Source of the DNA: Bacteroidota bacterium
GTDB taxonomy: Bacteria; Bacteroidota; Bacteroidia; AKYH767-A; 2013-40CM-41-45
Assembly: GCA_016711505.1 (NCBI GenBank)
Contig: JADJSV010000003.1
Span: forward strand, 124,001-188,000
Reading direction: 5' to 3'
Length of the DNA stretch: 64,000 nt
Shown: positions 45,667-53,366 of the stretch, piece after piece
Layout: each line of letters opens with the position of its first letter
Position numbering within the stretch: position 1 is the first letter of the stretch
Program-made: the position numbers and the translations under genes
Notes under the pieces: model-generated
What the model saw: only the letters and a program-made list of their open reading frames with translations
The model's database searches: none
Told to the model about the DNA's origin: nothing

Positions 45667-45819
45667 TCAGGAACTCTTTTCAACTGACTTTTCTGTTCGT
45701 TTTCCGAAAGAAGGACAATCACACTTTTTCTTGAAAATGAAACAACCGCTGCTACCAAATGAAATTGCAAAGATCATAAGACAAAATAAAAAACGGTTTT
45801 TATTTCTGTTGAAGGTCAT
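45667..45819 (-). CDS. Small lipoprotein, 50 residues
   Basis: The frame from ATG 45819 gives a signal peptide (RFLFCLMIFAISFG) ending in the lipobox SSGC, then the mature sequence FIFKKKCDCPSFGKRTEK. The KKxCDCPxF tail is a pattern I associate with tiny Bacteroidota lipoproteins of unknown role. The in-frame extension to 45915 lacks signal features and is not used. It is likely tethered to the inner or outer membrane by its N-terminal cysteine. Confidence 0.6.
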   Translation of the reverse strand: MTFNRNKNRFLFCLMIFAISFGSSGCFIFKKKCDCPSFGKRTEKSVEKSS

Positions 45820-46047
45820 AGTAGTATTGTGAATTGTAAAGGTAACGAATAGTAGCTGTTTAAATTTAAAATAATTCAATGACTGGCTCACTTTATTGAC
45901 AATCGTCGCTTCCATGGTTGTTCAATCTCGAATCTCGAACTACTACTCTCGGATTACCACATTCTAACAACTTTGTTGGTATTCTCCTCATTACACAACT
46001 TTAAGAGAACGATTCGCGGGACATTTTTATTATTTTTACAGCCACTT

Positions 46048-46788
46048 ATGAATTGGCTTTTTCACTTAGGAAGGTATTGGATCTTTATGAAAGATCTGAT
46101 CATTAAACCGGAAAAATTTTCCATCTATTGGAAGCAACTGATACGCGAACTAGATAATTTCGGATACGGTTCACTAGGCATTGTTGCACTTACTTCTGTC
46201 TTTATGGGAGCAGTAATTACAATTCAAACTGTTTACAATCTTGTCAACCCACTGGTACCATTATCAGCAGTAGGTATTGTAGCCCGCGATTCAATTATTC
46301 TGGAATTCTCTCCGACTATGATGTCGCTTGTATTAGCAGGAAAGATCGGGTCAAGTATTGCATCAGAGATCGGAACAATGCGTGTTACTGAACAGATCGA
46401 TGCTTTGGAAATTATGGGGATAAACTCTTCCGCTTATCTGGTCTTGCCAAAGATCCTTGCAGCAATGTTCATCTTTCCTTTTGTGGTACTCATCTCTATG
46501 TTTCTTGGAATTGCCGGCGGCTGGATCGCAGGTGTACTTGCAGGAGTGGTTAGTTCTGCTGATTATGTGAAAGGTATTCAGGATTCTTTCGTACCATTCA
46601 ATATTGTTTTTGCATTGATCAAAACAATAACATTCGCTTATATCATCACAACTGTATCTGCTTACCATGGATACCATACTGAAGGTGGTGCATTGGAAGT
46701 TGGACAATCAAGTACAAGCGCTGTTGTATACAGCAGCATCCTCATTCTGATCTTTGACTATCTGCTTACTCAATTAATTCTGACATGA
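46048..46788 (+). CDS. mlaE: MlaE-family ABC transporter permease
   Basis: Inner-membrane permease of the Mla/Mce lipid-transport system, which moves phospholipids between inner and outer membranes. The 246-residue protein has five or six membrane helices and the MlaE signatures GSLGIVALTSVFMGAVITIQ, GKIGSSIASEIGTMRVTEQIDALE and DYLLTQL at the end. The ATG at 46048 was chosen by homology; the frame extends upstream to 45973. It overlaps mlaF by four bases, so the two are coupled. An MCE-domain partner (MlaD) is not in the window. Confidence 0.93.
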   Translation: MNWLFHLGRYWIFMKDLIIKPEKFSIYWKQLIRELDNFGYGSLGIVALTSVFMGAVITIQTVYNLVNPLVPLSAVGIVARDSIILEFSPTMMSLVLAGKIGSSIASEIGTMRVTEQIDALEIMGINSSAYLVLPKILAAMFIFPFVVLISMFLGIAGGWIAGVLAGVVSSADYVKGIQDSFVPFNIVFALIKTITFAYIITTVSAYHGYHTEGGALEVGQSSTSAVVYSSILILIFDYLLTQLILT

Positions 46789-47543
46789 TAGAGATCAAGG
46801 AAATTTCAAAGAGCTTTAATGGTCGTCAGATCTTAAAAGGTGTTTCTACTACTTTCGAAACAGGACATGTAAATCTTGTGATAGGCGGGAGTGGAAGCGG
46901 GAAAACAGTTTTGATGAAATCGATGGTAGGTTTAGTTGAAATTGATGGCGGTGAAATCTGGTACGATGAAAAAATATTCAGCAACCTCGAAAGAAAAGAA
47001 AGAAAACCTTTTCGTCAGGAAATTGGAATGGTATTTCAAGGCGGAGCTTTATTTGATTCTCTGAATGTCGAGAAAAATGTGATGTTTCCTCTCAACATGT
47101 TCACAAAAATGTCGCTGGAAGAAAAAAGGGAACGTGTTCACTTTTGTCTTAAACGTGTAAATCTTGTCAATGTAGAGAAACTCACACCTTCTGAATTATC
47201 AGGTGGAATGAAAAAACGTGTAGCGATTGCACGCGCTATTGCACCAAGTCCTAAATATCTTTTTTGCGATGAACCCAATTCAGGACTAGACCCGCAGACA
47301 TCTATTGTCATAGATAATCTGATAAAGGAAATCACTGAAGAATTCAATATCACTACAATTGTAAATACTCATGATATGAATTCTGTTTTAGAGATCGGTG
47401 ATAAAATTTTGTATGTGCACAAAGGCGAAAAATGGTGGGAAGGGACAAGTGAAGATATCCTCAAAACTGACAATAAAGAATTAAACGATTTTATTTTCGC
47501 AAGTAAGTTGGCGAAGAATATTAAGAAGACGGGACTTATATAG
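46785..47543 (+). CDS. mlaF: MlaF-type ABC transporter ATP-binding protein
   Basis: The cytoplasmic ATPase that powers the MlaE permease. The 252-residue protein has Walker A GGSGSGKTVLMK, the Q-loop in IGMVFQGGALFDSL, signature LSGGMKKRVAIARA, Walker B LFCDEPNSGLDPQ and the H-loop NTHDMNS. The MKKR after LSGG is typical of Mla/Mce-type ATPases. It ends with TAG at the first base pairs of an inverted repeat that covers the convergent gene end. Confidence 0.95.
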   Translation: MIEIKEISKSFNGRQILKGVSTTFETGHVNLVIGGSGSGKTVLMKSMVGLVEIDGGEIWYDEKIFSNLERKERKPFRQEIGMVFQGGALFDSLNVEKNVMFPLNMFTKMSLEEKRERVHFCLKRVNLVNVEKLTPSELSGGMKKRVAIARAIAPSPKYLFCDEPNSGLDPQTSIVIDNLIKEITEEFNITTIVNTHDMNSVLEIGDKILYVHKGEKWWEGTSEDILKTDNKELNDFIFASKLAKNIKKTGLI

Positions 47544-47645
47544 TGAGTAGTAAGTGGTGAGTAGTAAGTAGCACTGGTTACTTAATTGAAAACTGTATGC
47601 AATTTAGTTACTAGTGCTACTTACTACTTACTACTTACCATTTAT
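47542..47645. repeat. Heptameric inverted repeat between mlaF and a T9SS gene
   Basis: Left arm (from 47544): GTGAGTA, GTAAGTG, GTGAGTA, GTAAGTA, GCACTGG. Right arm: CTAGTGC, TACTTAC, TACTTAC, TACTTAC, CATTTAT. The arms pair with few mismatches over a 25-bp loop. The stop codons of both convergent genes lie inside or at the edge of it. Units are shared with the repeat at 33284-33449. Confidence 0.78.
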
Positions 47646-49451
47646 GAGTACAACTCTCTCATTCACCACATCATCTCCCGCAATAAATTGAATTGTGTAA
47701 TTACCTGATTTTAGATTTGACAGATCAATTGTTTCTTCTGAGAATGATTTAAATGAAAGTGATTTTACTACACTGCCCAGGGCATTGACTACATTCACGT
47801 AAACTGTTCCATCTTTTCCGGAGTTAATGATTTTTATATTTCCGTTTGTTGGATTTGGGTAGACTGAAAAATATTTTCCTTTATCAGTTTGCGATACACT
47901 TACGAGTGTTGACGATGGATTATTTAATCGTAAAATAAAAACTGCCTGCAAAATATTTCCTACATCGATCCATCCACTGCTACCATTGAAGAATCCTTTT
48001 CCCGGTGTGAAAATGTTATTCGCAACTCCTAATGATAAATAATTCGTGTCAACTTGATTTACGCCCAGAAAATAATCTCCACTTGTAACATTGATCGGTG
48101 GAACGAATGGCAATGTTAACATTAATCCATTGCCGCCAATTGTATCGTTGGCAGTTATCTCATAGGCAACTGAGCTTTGAACACTTGCTGAATCAGGCAA
48201 CCCGCTTGTCATTGAAAAAAGTGAAAGAGATACACTATCACCAACTACAGGACTTTCTAAGTAGAAAGTTCCTGACGTTACCTGCGAAGACTGATAGATA
48301 TGATAAACTTGTCCGAGAACACCCTTGTTACCGTTAAATCCTGAACCTCCTGGAATATAACTTGACCCATTTATAGCAGTGTAATCACGTGCATTGATTG
48401 AATCGTTGACGATCACAAACGCTTCTGCAGTATCATTTGAAGTAAAACTATCACCTGGAATACTTACAATCTGTTCGATAACATAAAATCCTGTATCTGT
48501 CGGTGCGTATGCTCCGGCACTTGTCAGAATTGCCGATGTATCACCGGGATTTATAGTCGATGAAATAGTTGCAGCATCAGTATAAACCTGTCCACTTGAA
48601 TTATAAACATTAAACGTAAGTGTTCCCGAAGAAATAGCGCTACTGCCTTTATTGATGACACGTCCACTCAGATTGAACGCTGTTGTATTTAATAATGATA
48701 TGATGCTGTATTCTCCGCCGAAGGCTAAAGGTTGCGCTGCAGCATCGATTGCAGAGATCTCTGAAATACTCACATCGTCGATCATCCATGAGTAACCGCA
48801 GCCGGCGAGTATGTTGATCGTGCTTGGACTATAAAACTGAAATCTGATCCATACAGTAGATTGGTTTCCTGCAACGGAAGATATATCGATACTTACGATG
48901 TCCGGATTCAATGCGGGATTGTTGCCATTGTATTCATTGATCAGCAGATTACCGTTCACTTCAAAGCGAGTCCAGTTTGTACTATCTGAACTCACATAAA
49001 TATAAGTCGAGTCATAATAACGTGCATAGTATTGCGAGAATTCAAGTTTGACACTTGGGTTACCGCTCAGATCAATCGGATTGGCATTTGTCAGATTACC
49101 AATTTGATTTCCTGAACAAATAGAATCAGAATCGAATTTTGCAAAACCATTTCCTGCTGTTGCTGACTGGATAATATTTATCGCTGCTGCACCGGCCGGA
49201 CCGGTAAGTCCGATTACCCAGTCACCATCGGTACCCGGCTCATGAGTCAATACCCAGTTTGCAGATGATGAAAAATCATCGGACCATAAAATTGCATTTG
49301 TAGATGCAGTTGAATGTGTCAGGTGTGACTTTTGAGTTGTTTTTAATCTACTACCTAAAGTTTTCCCTTGTTTATTCCTCATCTGGAATTGTCCAAATGC
49401 AGTAACATTAATTAAAAATGTCAGAATAGCGATAGTATATAATTTCTTCAT
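47631..49451 (-). CDS. T9SS-sorted surface protein, MAM-like jelly-roll domain (cluster member 1)
   Basis: A 606-residue exported protein: signal peptide (1-20, ending TAFG), a jelly-roll/MAM-like domain at about 55-230 (WSDDFSSSANW opening, GYSWMIDDVSISE closing), an Ig-like middle, a second beta domain, and a T9SS type A sorting domain from about residue 528 (FSVYPNPTNGN, ending NERVVLINGK). The design matches the two genes to the right. Function is unknown; such proteins are commonly adhesins or matrix proteins. Its stop codon lies in the heptameric repeat. Confidence 0.85.
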   Translation of the reverse strand: MKKLYTIAILTFLINVTAFGQFQMRNKQGKTLGSRLKTTQKSHLTHSTASTNAILWSDDFSSSANWVLTHEPGTDGDWVIGLTGPAGAAAINIIQSATAGNGFAKFDSDSICSGNQIGNLTNANPIDLSGNPSVKLEFSQYYARYYDSTYIYVSSDSTNWTRFEVNGNLLINEYNGNNPALNPDIVSIDISSVAGNQSTVWIRFQFYSPSTINILAGCGYSWMIDDVSISEISAIDAAAQPLAFGGEYSIISLLNTTAFNLSGRVINKGSSAISSGTLTFNVYNSSGQVYTDAATISSTINPGDTSAILTSAGAYAPTDTGFYVIEQIVSIPGDSFTSNDTAEAFVIVNDSINARDYTAINGSSYIPGGSGFNGNKGVLGQVYHIYQSSQVTSGTFYLESPVVGDSVSLSLFSMTSGLPDSASVQSSVAYEITANDTIGGNGLMLTLPFVPPINVTSGDYFLGVNQVDTNYLSLGVANNIFTPGKGFFNGSSGWIDVGNILQAVFILRLNNPSSTLVSVSQTDKGKYFSVYPNPTNGNIKIINSGKDGTVYVNVVNALGSVVKSLSFKSFSEETIDLSNLKSGNYTIQFIAGDDVVNERVVLINGK

Positions 49452-49478
49452 TTTCCTAAGGTTAGAATTTACTACTTA

Positions 49479-49545
49479 CAAAGTTAATATTTTTGGTAAG
49501 ATTTTCGTCATGTATCATATTTCGAAAACTTTAAAGGTATATTTG
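49479..49545. promoter_or_regulatory. Divergent promoter pair between two T9SS genes
   Basis: TAACTTTG on the minus strand (49479-49486) faces the gene ending at 47631, and TATATTTG on the plus strand (49538-49545) faces the gene starting at 49596. Both fit TAnnTTTG. No convincing -33 TTTG boxes are seen. Confidence 0.5.
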
Positions 49546-49595
49546 TTTCGTTCTGGTTCGTCTGATTTATTATTGCTAAACTAAAATTAATCAAA

Positions 49596-51365
49596 TTGAA
49601 AAAAATTACGTTATCAGTTTTTATATTGTTGTCATTAGCTTTTGCAATTGCAAAAGGAGGACAAACAACACTTATTTCAGGATTTGATAGTAAGTCTGAA
49701 ATCAAGACTATTGGCAAAACGAATTCCCGACAGATTCCCGAAATTTCTGCAAGAATGGGACTTCAGACAAATCAGACGAACATTGCATTCTATACCGAAG
49801 ATTTTTCAGGAGGAATTCCTTCTGCCTGGTCTAATGTTGACGTTGCGGGTAACGGGGTAATATGGACAGCAACCACCACTGGTGCTGCAAATACAGACAC
49901 TCTTTCTACATTAGGTACCAGTGCAGCTAATGGTTACATTATATTTGATTCCGATGGAGCCGGCTCTGGAGCCGGTCCCTCAAATGGTGTTCTCACTTCT
50001 TCTGCAATTGATTGTTCCGGAAAACCATTTATTGTACTTGGGTTGAATGAGTATTTCTTTCAATATGCATCTAGCACAGGAGTAATTTCTGTAAGTAACG
50101 ATAGTACAAACTGGACTGAAATTTATCATGCTGAGGCCGGTTTACTTAATAATGAGGCAACAGATAACCCCAATGCAATAGATTTCGACATCTCTGCAGT
50201 TGCAGGAAATCAAGCTACTGTTTATATACGTTTTGAATATACCGGTAACTGGGAATTCTATTGGATGATCGATGATCTTACTCTTTCTGAGCCTCCGAGT
50301 GTTAATGCTTCAATCGTAAATATTCCCTTTGAATTTACAGGTTGTTCGTTAAGCGCAACGTATCCTGTTACAGTTGAAATTAAAAACCTGGGTTCAACTC
50401 CTATGACAAATTTCGATATAACTTATATAGCTGATGGCGGGATTCCGGTTACTGAGATTTTCTCAGGTACGATCAACTTTTACGAATCTGCTCTTTATAC
50501 CTTTACTTCAAATGCAGATTTTTCTACTGCAGGTTACCATCAGATTGATGCATATATAGGGATTGCAGGTGATGCTGATCTTACGAACGATACACTATCC
50601 AATGCTTCAATTTCTTATAATAGTATAGATCTTACTTCAGGTCCTTATACAATGGGTTTTGAAAGTTCTGAAGACTTTACTGCTTACACAATTGCATATC
50701 CGGATGGTAATTCAGGAACTTTCGACATCTCTCCCTTTTACACGCATTCAGGTTCTGCTTGTCTTCGTAAAGTAGAAACAATTGTTCCTGACGATAAATG
50801 GGTATTTACTCAGTGTGTTGACATTCTTAGCGGTGGAACTCATACTCTGACTTATTACTACAAGAACTTTGATCTTACGGATATGTGCAGGCTTGAAACA
50901 TACATCGGCGCTTCTAATTCTGTTGCTGACATGACAACATTAATCGTTCAGGATCCTCTTCCGGTTGATACTGGTTATCAGCAATCTTCCAGTGTGATTT
51001 CTGTTCCTCCCGGAACTTATACAATCGGTTTTCACTTCTATAGTACTGCCGGAACAAGTTCATTATTTATAGATGATATCAGTATTGACTTCAACAATAG
51101 AATCAACGAAAATATCGCTGCTCCTTTGATAAGTGTTTATCCCAATCCAACCAATGGTAAAGTGAACATTCAGAATAAGAATACGGATTACAAGAACTTC
51201 ACAGTTTCTGTAATCAATTCGATAGGATCAGTTGTTATTGTTAAAAATTTCGAATCACTAAGTGATGAAACTATCGACCTCTCCGGCCATCCTGCAGGAA
51301 TCTATTTAGTGAAAGTTCAATCAGCTTCAACTACTGTAAGTGAATCAATTGTATTGATTGAATAA
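49596..51365 (+). CDS. T9SS-sorted surface protein, MAM-like jelly-roll domain (cluster member 2)
   Basis: A 589-residue exported protein with the same plan as its neighbours: signal peptide (1-20), jelly-roll domain (YTEDFSGGIPSAWSNVD at about 63-79, FYWMIDDLTL closing near 231), an Ig-like domain, a second jelly roll with SLFIDDISID, and a T9SS sorting domain from about residue 515 (SVYPNPTNGK, ending SESIVLIE). The start is TTG; no closer ATG precedes the signal peptide. Divergent from member 1 and convergent with member 3. Confidence 0.87.
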   Translation: MKKITLSVFILLSLAFAIAKGGQTTLISGFDSKSEIKTIGKTNSRQIPEISARMGLQTNQTNIAFYTEDFSGGIPSAWSNVDVAGNGVIWTATTTGAANTDTLSTLGTSAANGYIIFDSDGAGSGAGPSNGVLTSSAIDCSGKPFIVLGLNEYFFQYASSTGVISVSNDSTNWTEIYHAEAGLLNNEATDNPNAIDFDISAVAGNQATVYIRFEYTGNWEFYWMIDDLTLSEPPSVNASIVNIPFEFTGCSLSATYPVTVEIKNLGSTPMTNFDITYIADGGIPVTEIFSGTINFYESALYTFTSNADFSTAGYHQIDAYIGIAGDADLTNDTLSNASISYNSIDLTSGPYTMGFESSEDFTAYTIAYPDGNSGTFDISPFYTHSGSACLRKVETIVPDDKWVFTQCVDILSGGTHTLTYYYKNFDLTDMCRLETYIGASNSVADMTTLIVQDPLPVDTGYQQSSSVISVPPGTYTIGFHFYSTAGTSSLFIDDISIDFNNRINENIAAPLISVYPNPTNGKVNIQNKNTDYKNFTVSVINSIGSVVIVKNFESLSDETIDLSGHPAGIYLVKVQSASTTVSESIVLIE

Positions 51366-51462
51366 TTAAACACAAGTCCACTAAAATTTGTCACAAGTGC
51401 ACTAATGAAAAAAGCATTACTTGTGTCCCGGTAACTAGCGCATTGGCGTCAACTTAATCCAC

Positions 51463-51495
51463 AAAAAAAGGCCACCTGATTCAGGTGGCCTTTTT
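51463..51495. terminator. Bidirectional terminator between T9SS genes
   Basis: AAAAAGGCCACCTGA and TCAGGTGGCCTTTTT form a nearly loopless perfect stem with A and T runs at both ends, suitable for terminating both convergent genes. Confidence 0.85.
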
Positions 51496-51512
51496 AAAAT
51501 CTTACTATAAAA

Positions 51513-53258
51513 TTATTTTGTGAGATTCACGATTTGAGTGTTAACACCTTTATCGTTGATCACTTTAACAACATACTGTCCTGCTGCTTGATTGCTTAGA
51601 TCAATCATTTCAGCAGATAGTTGACCGAATTTCTTAGCGAAAACTGTCTGTCCAAGTGCATTGATAACTTCAACACTGAAAGTAGCTGAATTAACAGTGC
51701 TATTTAAATAGATCAATCCTGTTGATGGATTTGGATAAATAACTGTTTTGCCTGCAAGAATGTTATTGATACCAACACCTGATGCTCCTGTAATGTTAAT
51801 GTCATCAATTCTCAATCCAACAAGTGAATCACTATTGTAAGCATGGAAACCGAAATAGTATGTACCTGAAGTTGGAACTGTGATCTGAGCTGTTCCCGGT
51901 AAATATGCTAGATTAGAAACCAGAACCGCAGGAGATATAACCTGAGAAATCGCTGAGCTATTCTGAGCCGTTGCTAATACTACACGCATGTTAGTCGGAG
52001 TAGATGTACTTGTAGCACGGTAGAAATATGTCAGATCGTAAACCATTGTATCGATCAATTCGAAACAAGTTGTGAAAAGATAATCATCTGCAACAGGAGC
52101 AGAAATTCTTGCACAAAGGTCGCCTGCATGTGGTAAAACATTTGAAAGATCCCATGAGATAGAATCATTGTTGAAATCTTCAATAAAGAAACCTGACAGG
52201 TCATCAGACAATTCAAATCCATTTGAATATCCAGGAGTTCCAGGAACGCTGTGTGGACCTGTAAAGAATGCTCCATTGATAGTGTCATTAGATTGTGTTG
52301 TATCACCTAATACAGTAATGAAAGCCTGAATCGTGTGAGCTCCCGGAGCTGAAAAATCAGCTGTTGCTGAGAACAAATACGATAGAGTTGCTCCCGGTAG
52401 AATTGTTGTTGTAACTGTTTCTAATTGCGGAGCGCCGTTATCAGCGATAAACGAAATGTCGAATTGAGTAATGTCTGTTCCACCATTGTTATAGATAGAA
52501 ATTTCGATCGGTTCTGTAGTTGATAATAGTGAACAACTGTTTGAAGGAGAAGTAATGCTCGTTAAGAAAGCATCTGTTCCTTCTTGCTCATAAAGTGTAA
52601 TGTCATCAACCATCCAGTAGTAATCATAATCACCGGTAAAGTTGAATTTAATGTAAACAGTTACCTGGTTAGCCGCAAGTGCAGTGATATCGATATCAAT
52701 TGCTGTCGGATTTGGAGTAACATCATTTTGTGCCATTCCTGCTGCTGCATCAAATACCTGAGTCCAGGTTGAACCATCTGTACTTACTGATACAGTTGCT
52801 GTTTCAGCGTAATGCGCGAATAATTCATTGAAGAATAAATGTACGTTGCTGTGAGCTGAACAATCAATTGCATCTGTGATCAGATCCGCATCTTCACCAC
52901 CAACACTGCCATTAGAAGCATCACTATCATAAATCATGTAGCCATTTGCTGCTGATGTATTTGTGTGGCTTAATGAATCAAATCCCGGATAACTTCCTTG
53001 ATTTGCAATTCCGGTTGTTGTGTAACTCCAGTTTACGCCATTACCGGCATTATCAAGAGCTTGCCATCCTGAAGGAAGTCCTGAAGCGAAATCTTCATAG
53101 AAGAAAGGTGTTATCGCTTGTGTTTGATTTTGATTTGCTACTTTTTGAACAGCTTTCGTCGTTTTATTCACATGTCTTTTGCCATTGTTTGTGGTAGCAA
53201 ATACTGAGAACGAACAAAGTATCAATGAAAGTAAAGCAATACGAGTATAGTTTTTCAT
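51513..53258 (-). CDS. T9SS-sorted surface protein, MAM-like jelly-roll domain (cluster member 3)
   Basis: A 581-residue exported protein: signal peptide (1-21, ending VFA), jelly-roll domain (FYEDFASGLPSGWQALD at about 53-69, YYWMVDDITL closing near 224), Ig-like domain, second jelly roll with LRIDDINITG, and a T9SS sorting domain from about residue 508 (VIYPNPSTGL, ending TQIVNLTK). It shares with member 2 the middle region around TVTTTI and the sorting-domain phrase MIDLSNQAAGQYVVKV. Function is unknown. It has a good -33/-7 promoter. Confidence 0.87.
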   Translation of the reverse strand: MKNYTRIALLSLILCSFSVFATTNNGKRHVNKTTKAVQKVANQNQTQAITPFFYEDFASGLPSGWQALDNAGNGVNWSYTTTGIANQGSYPGFDSLSHTNTSAANGYMIYDSDASNGSVGGEDADLITDAIDCSAHSNVHLFFNELFAHYAETATVSVSTDGSTWTQVFDAAAGMAQNDVTPNPTAIDIDITALAANQVTVYIKFNFTGDYDYYWMVDDITLYEQEGTDAFLTSITSPSNSCSLLSTTEPIEISIYNNGGTDITQFDISFIADNGAPQLETVTTTILPGATLSYLFSATADFSAPGAHTIQAFITVLGDTTQSNDTINGAFFTGPHSVPGTPGYSNGFELSDDLSGFFIEDFNNDSISWDLSNVLPHAGDLCARISAPVADDYLFTTCFELIDTMVYDLTYFYRATSTSTPTNMRVVLATAQNSSAISQVISPAVLVSNLAYLPGTAQITVPTSGTYYFGFHAYNSDSLVGLRIDDINITGASGVGINNILAGKTVIYPNPSTGLIYLNSTVNSATFSVEVINALGQTVFAKKFGQLSAEMIDLSNQAAGQYVVKVINDKGVNTQIVNLTK

Positions 53259-53294
53259 GCTTCTTATTTGTTTGTTTATTTGGTTTTAGGGACT

Positions 53295-53325
53295 CAAATG
53301 TATGATTAAATCTATATTTCTCAAA
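53295..53325 (-). promoter_or_regulatory. Consensus promoter TTTG-N19-TACATTTG
   Basis: On the minus strand TTTG (53322-53325) and TACATTTG (53295-53302) are exactly 19 bp apart, a full match to the Bacteroidota -33/-7 consensus, 37 bp before the start codon of cluster member 3. Confidence 0.8.
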
Positions 53326-53338
53326 GATTCATATGGTT

Positions 53339-53366
53339 AAAAAAAAAGAGGCTTATATAGCCTCTT
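53339..53366 (-). terminator. Terminator overlapping the gcvP end
   Basis: AAGAGGCT and AGCCTCTT form the stem with a short TATAT loop. On the minus strand nine T follow. The stop codon of gcvP (53353) lies inside the hairpin. Confidence 0.75.

Noticed and set aside
45585..45915. Overlapping ORFs on both strands around the small lipoprotein
   Set aside because: Only the frame from 45819 has a signal peptide with lipobox; the others have no supporting feature.
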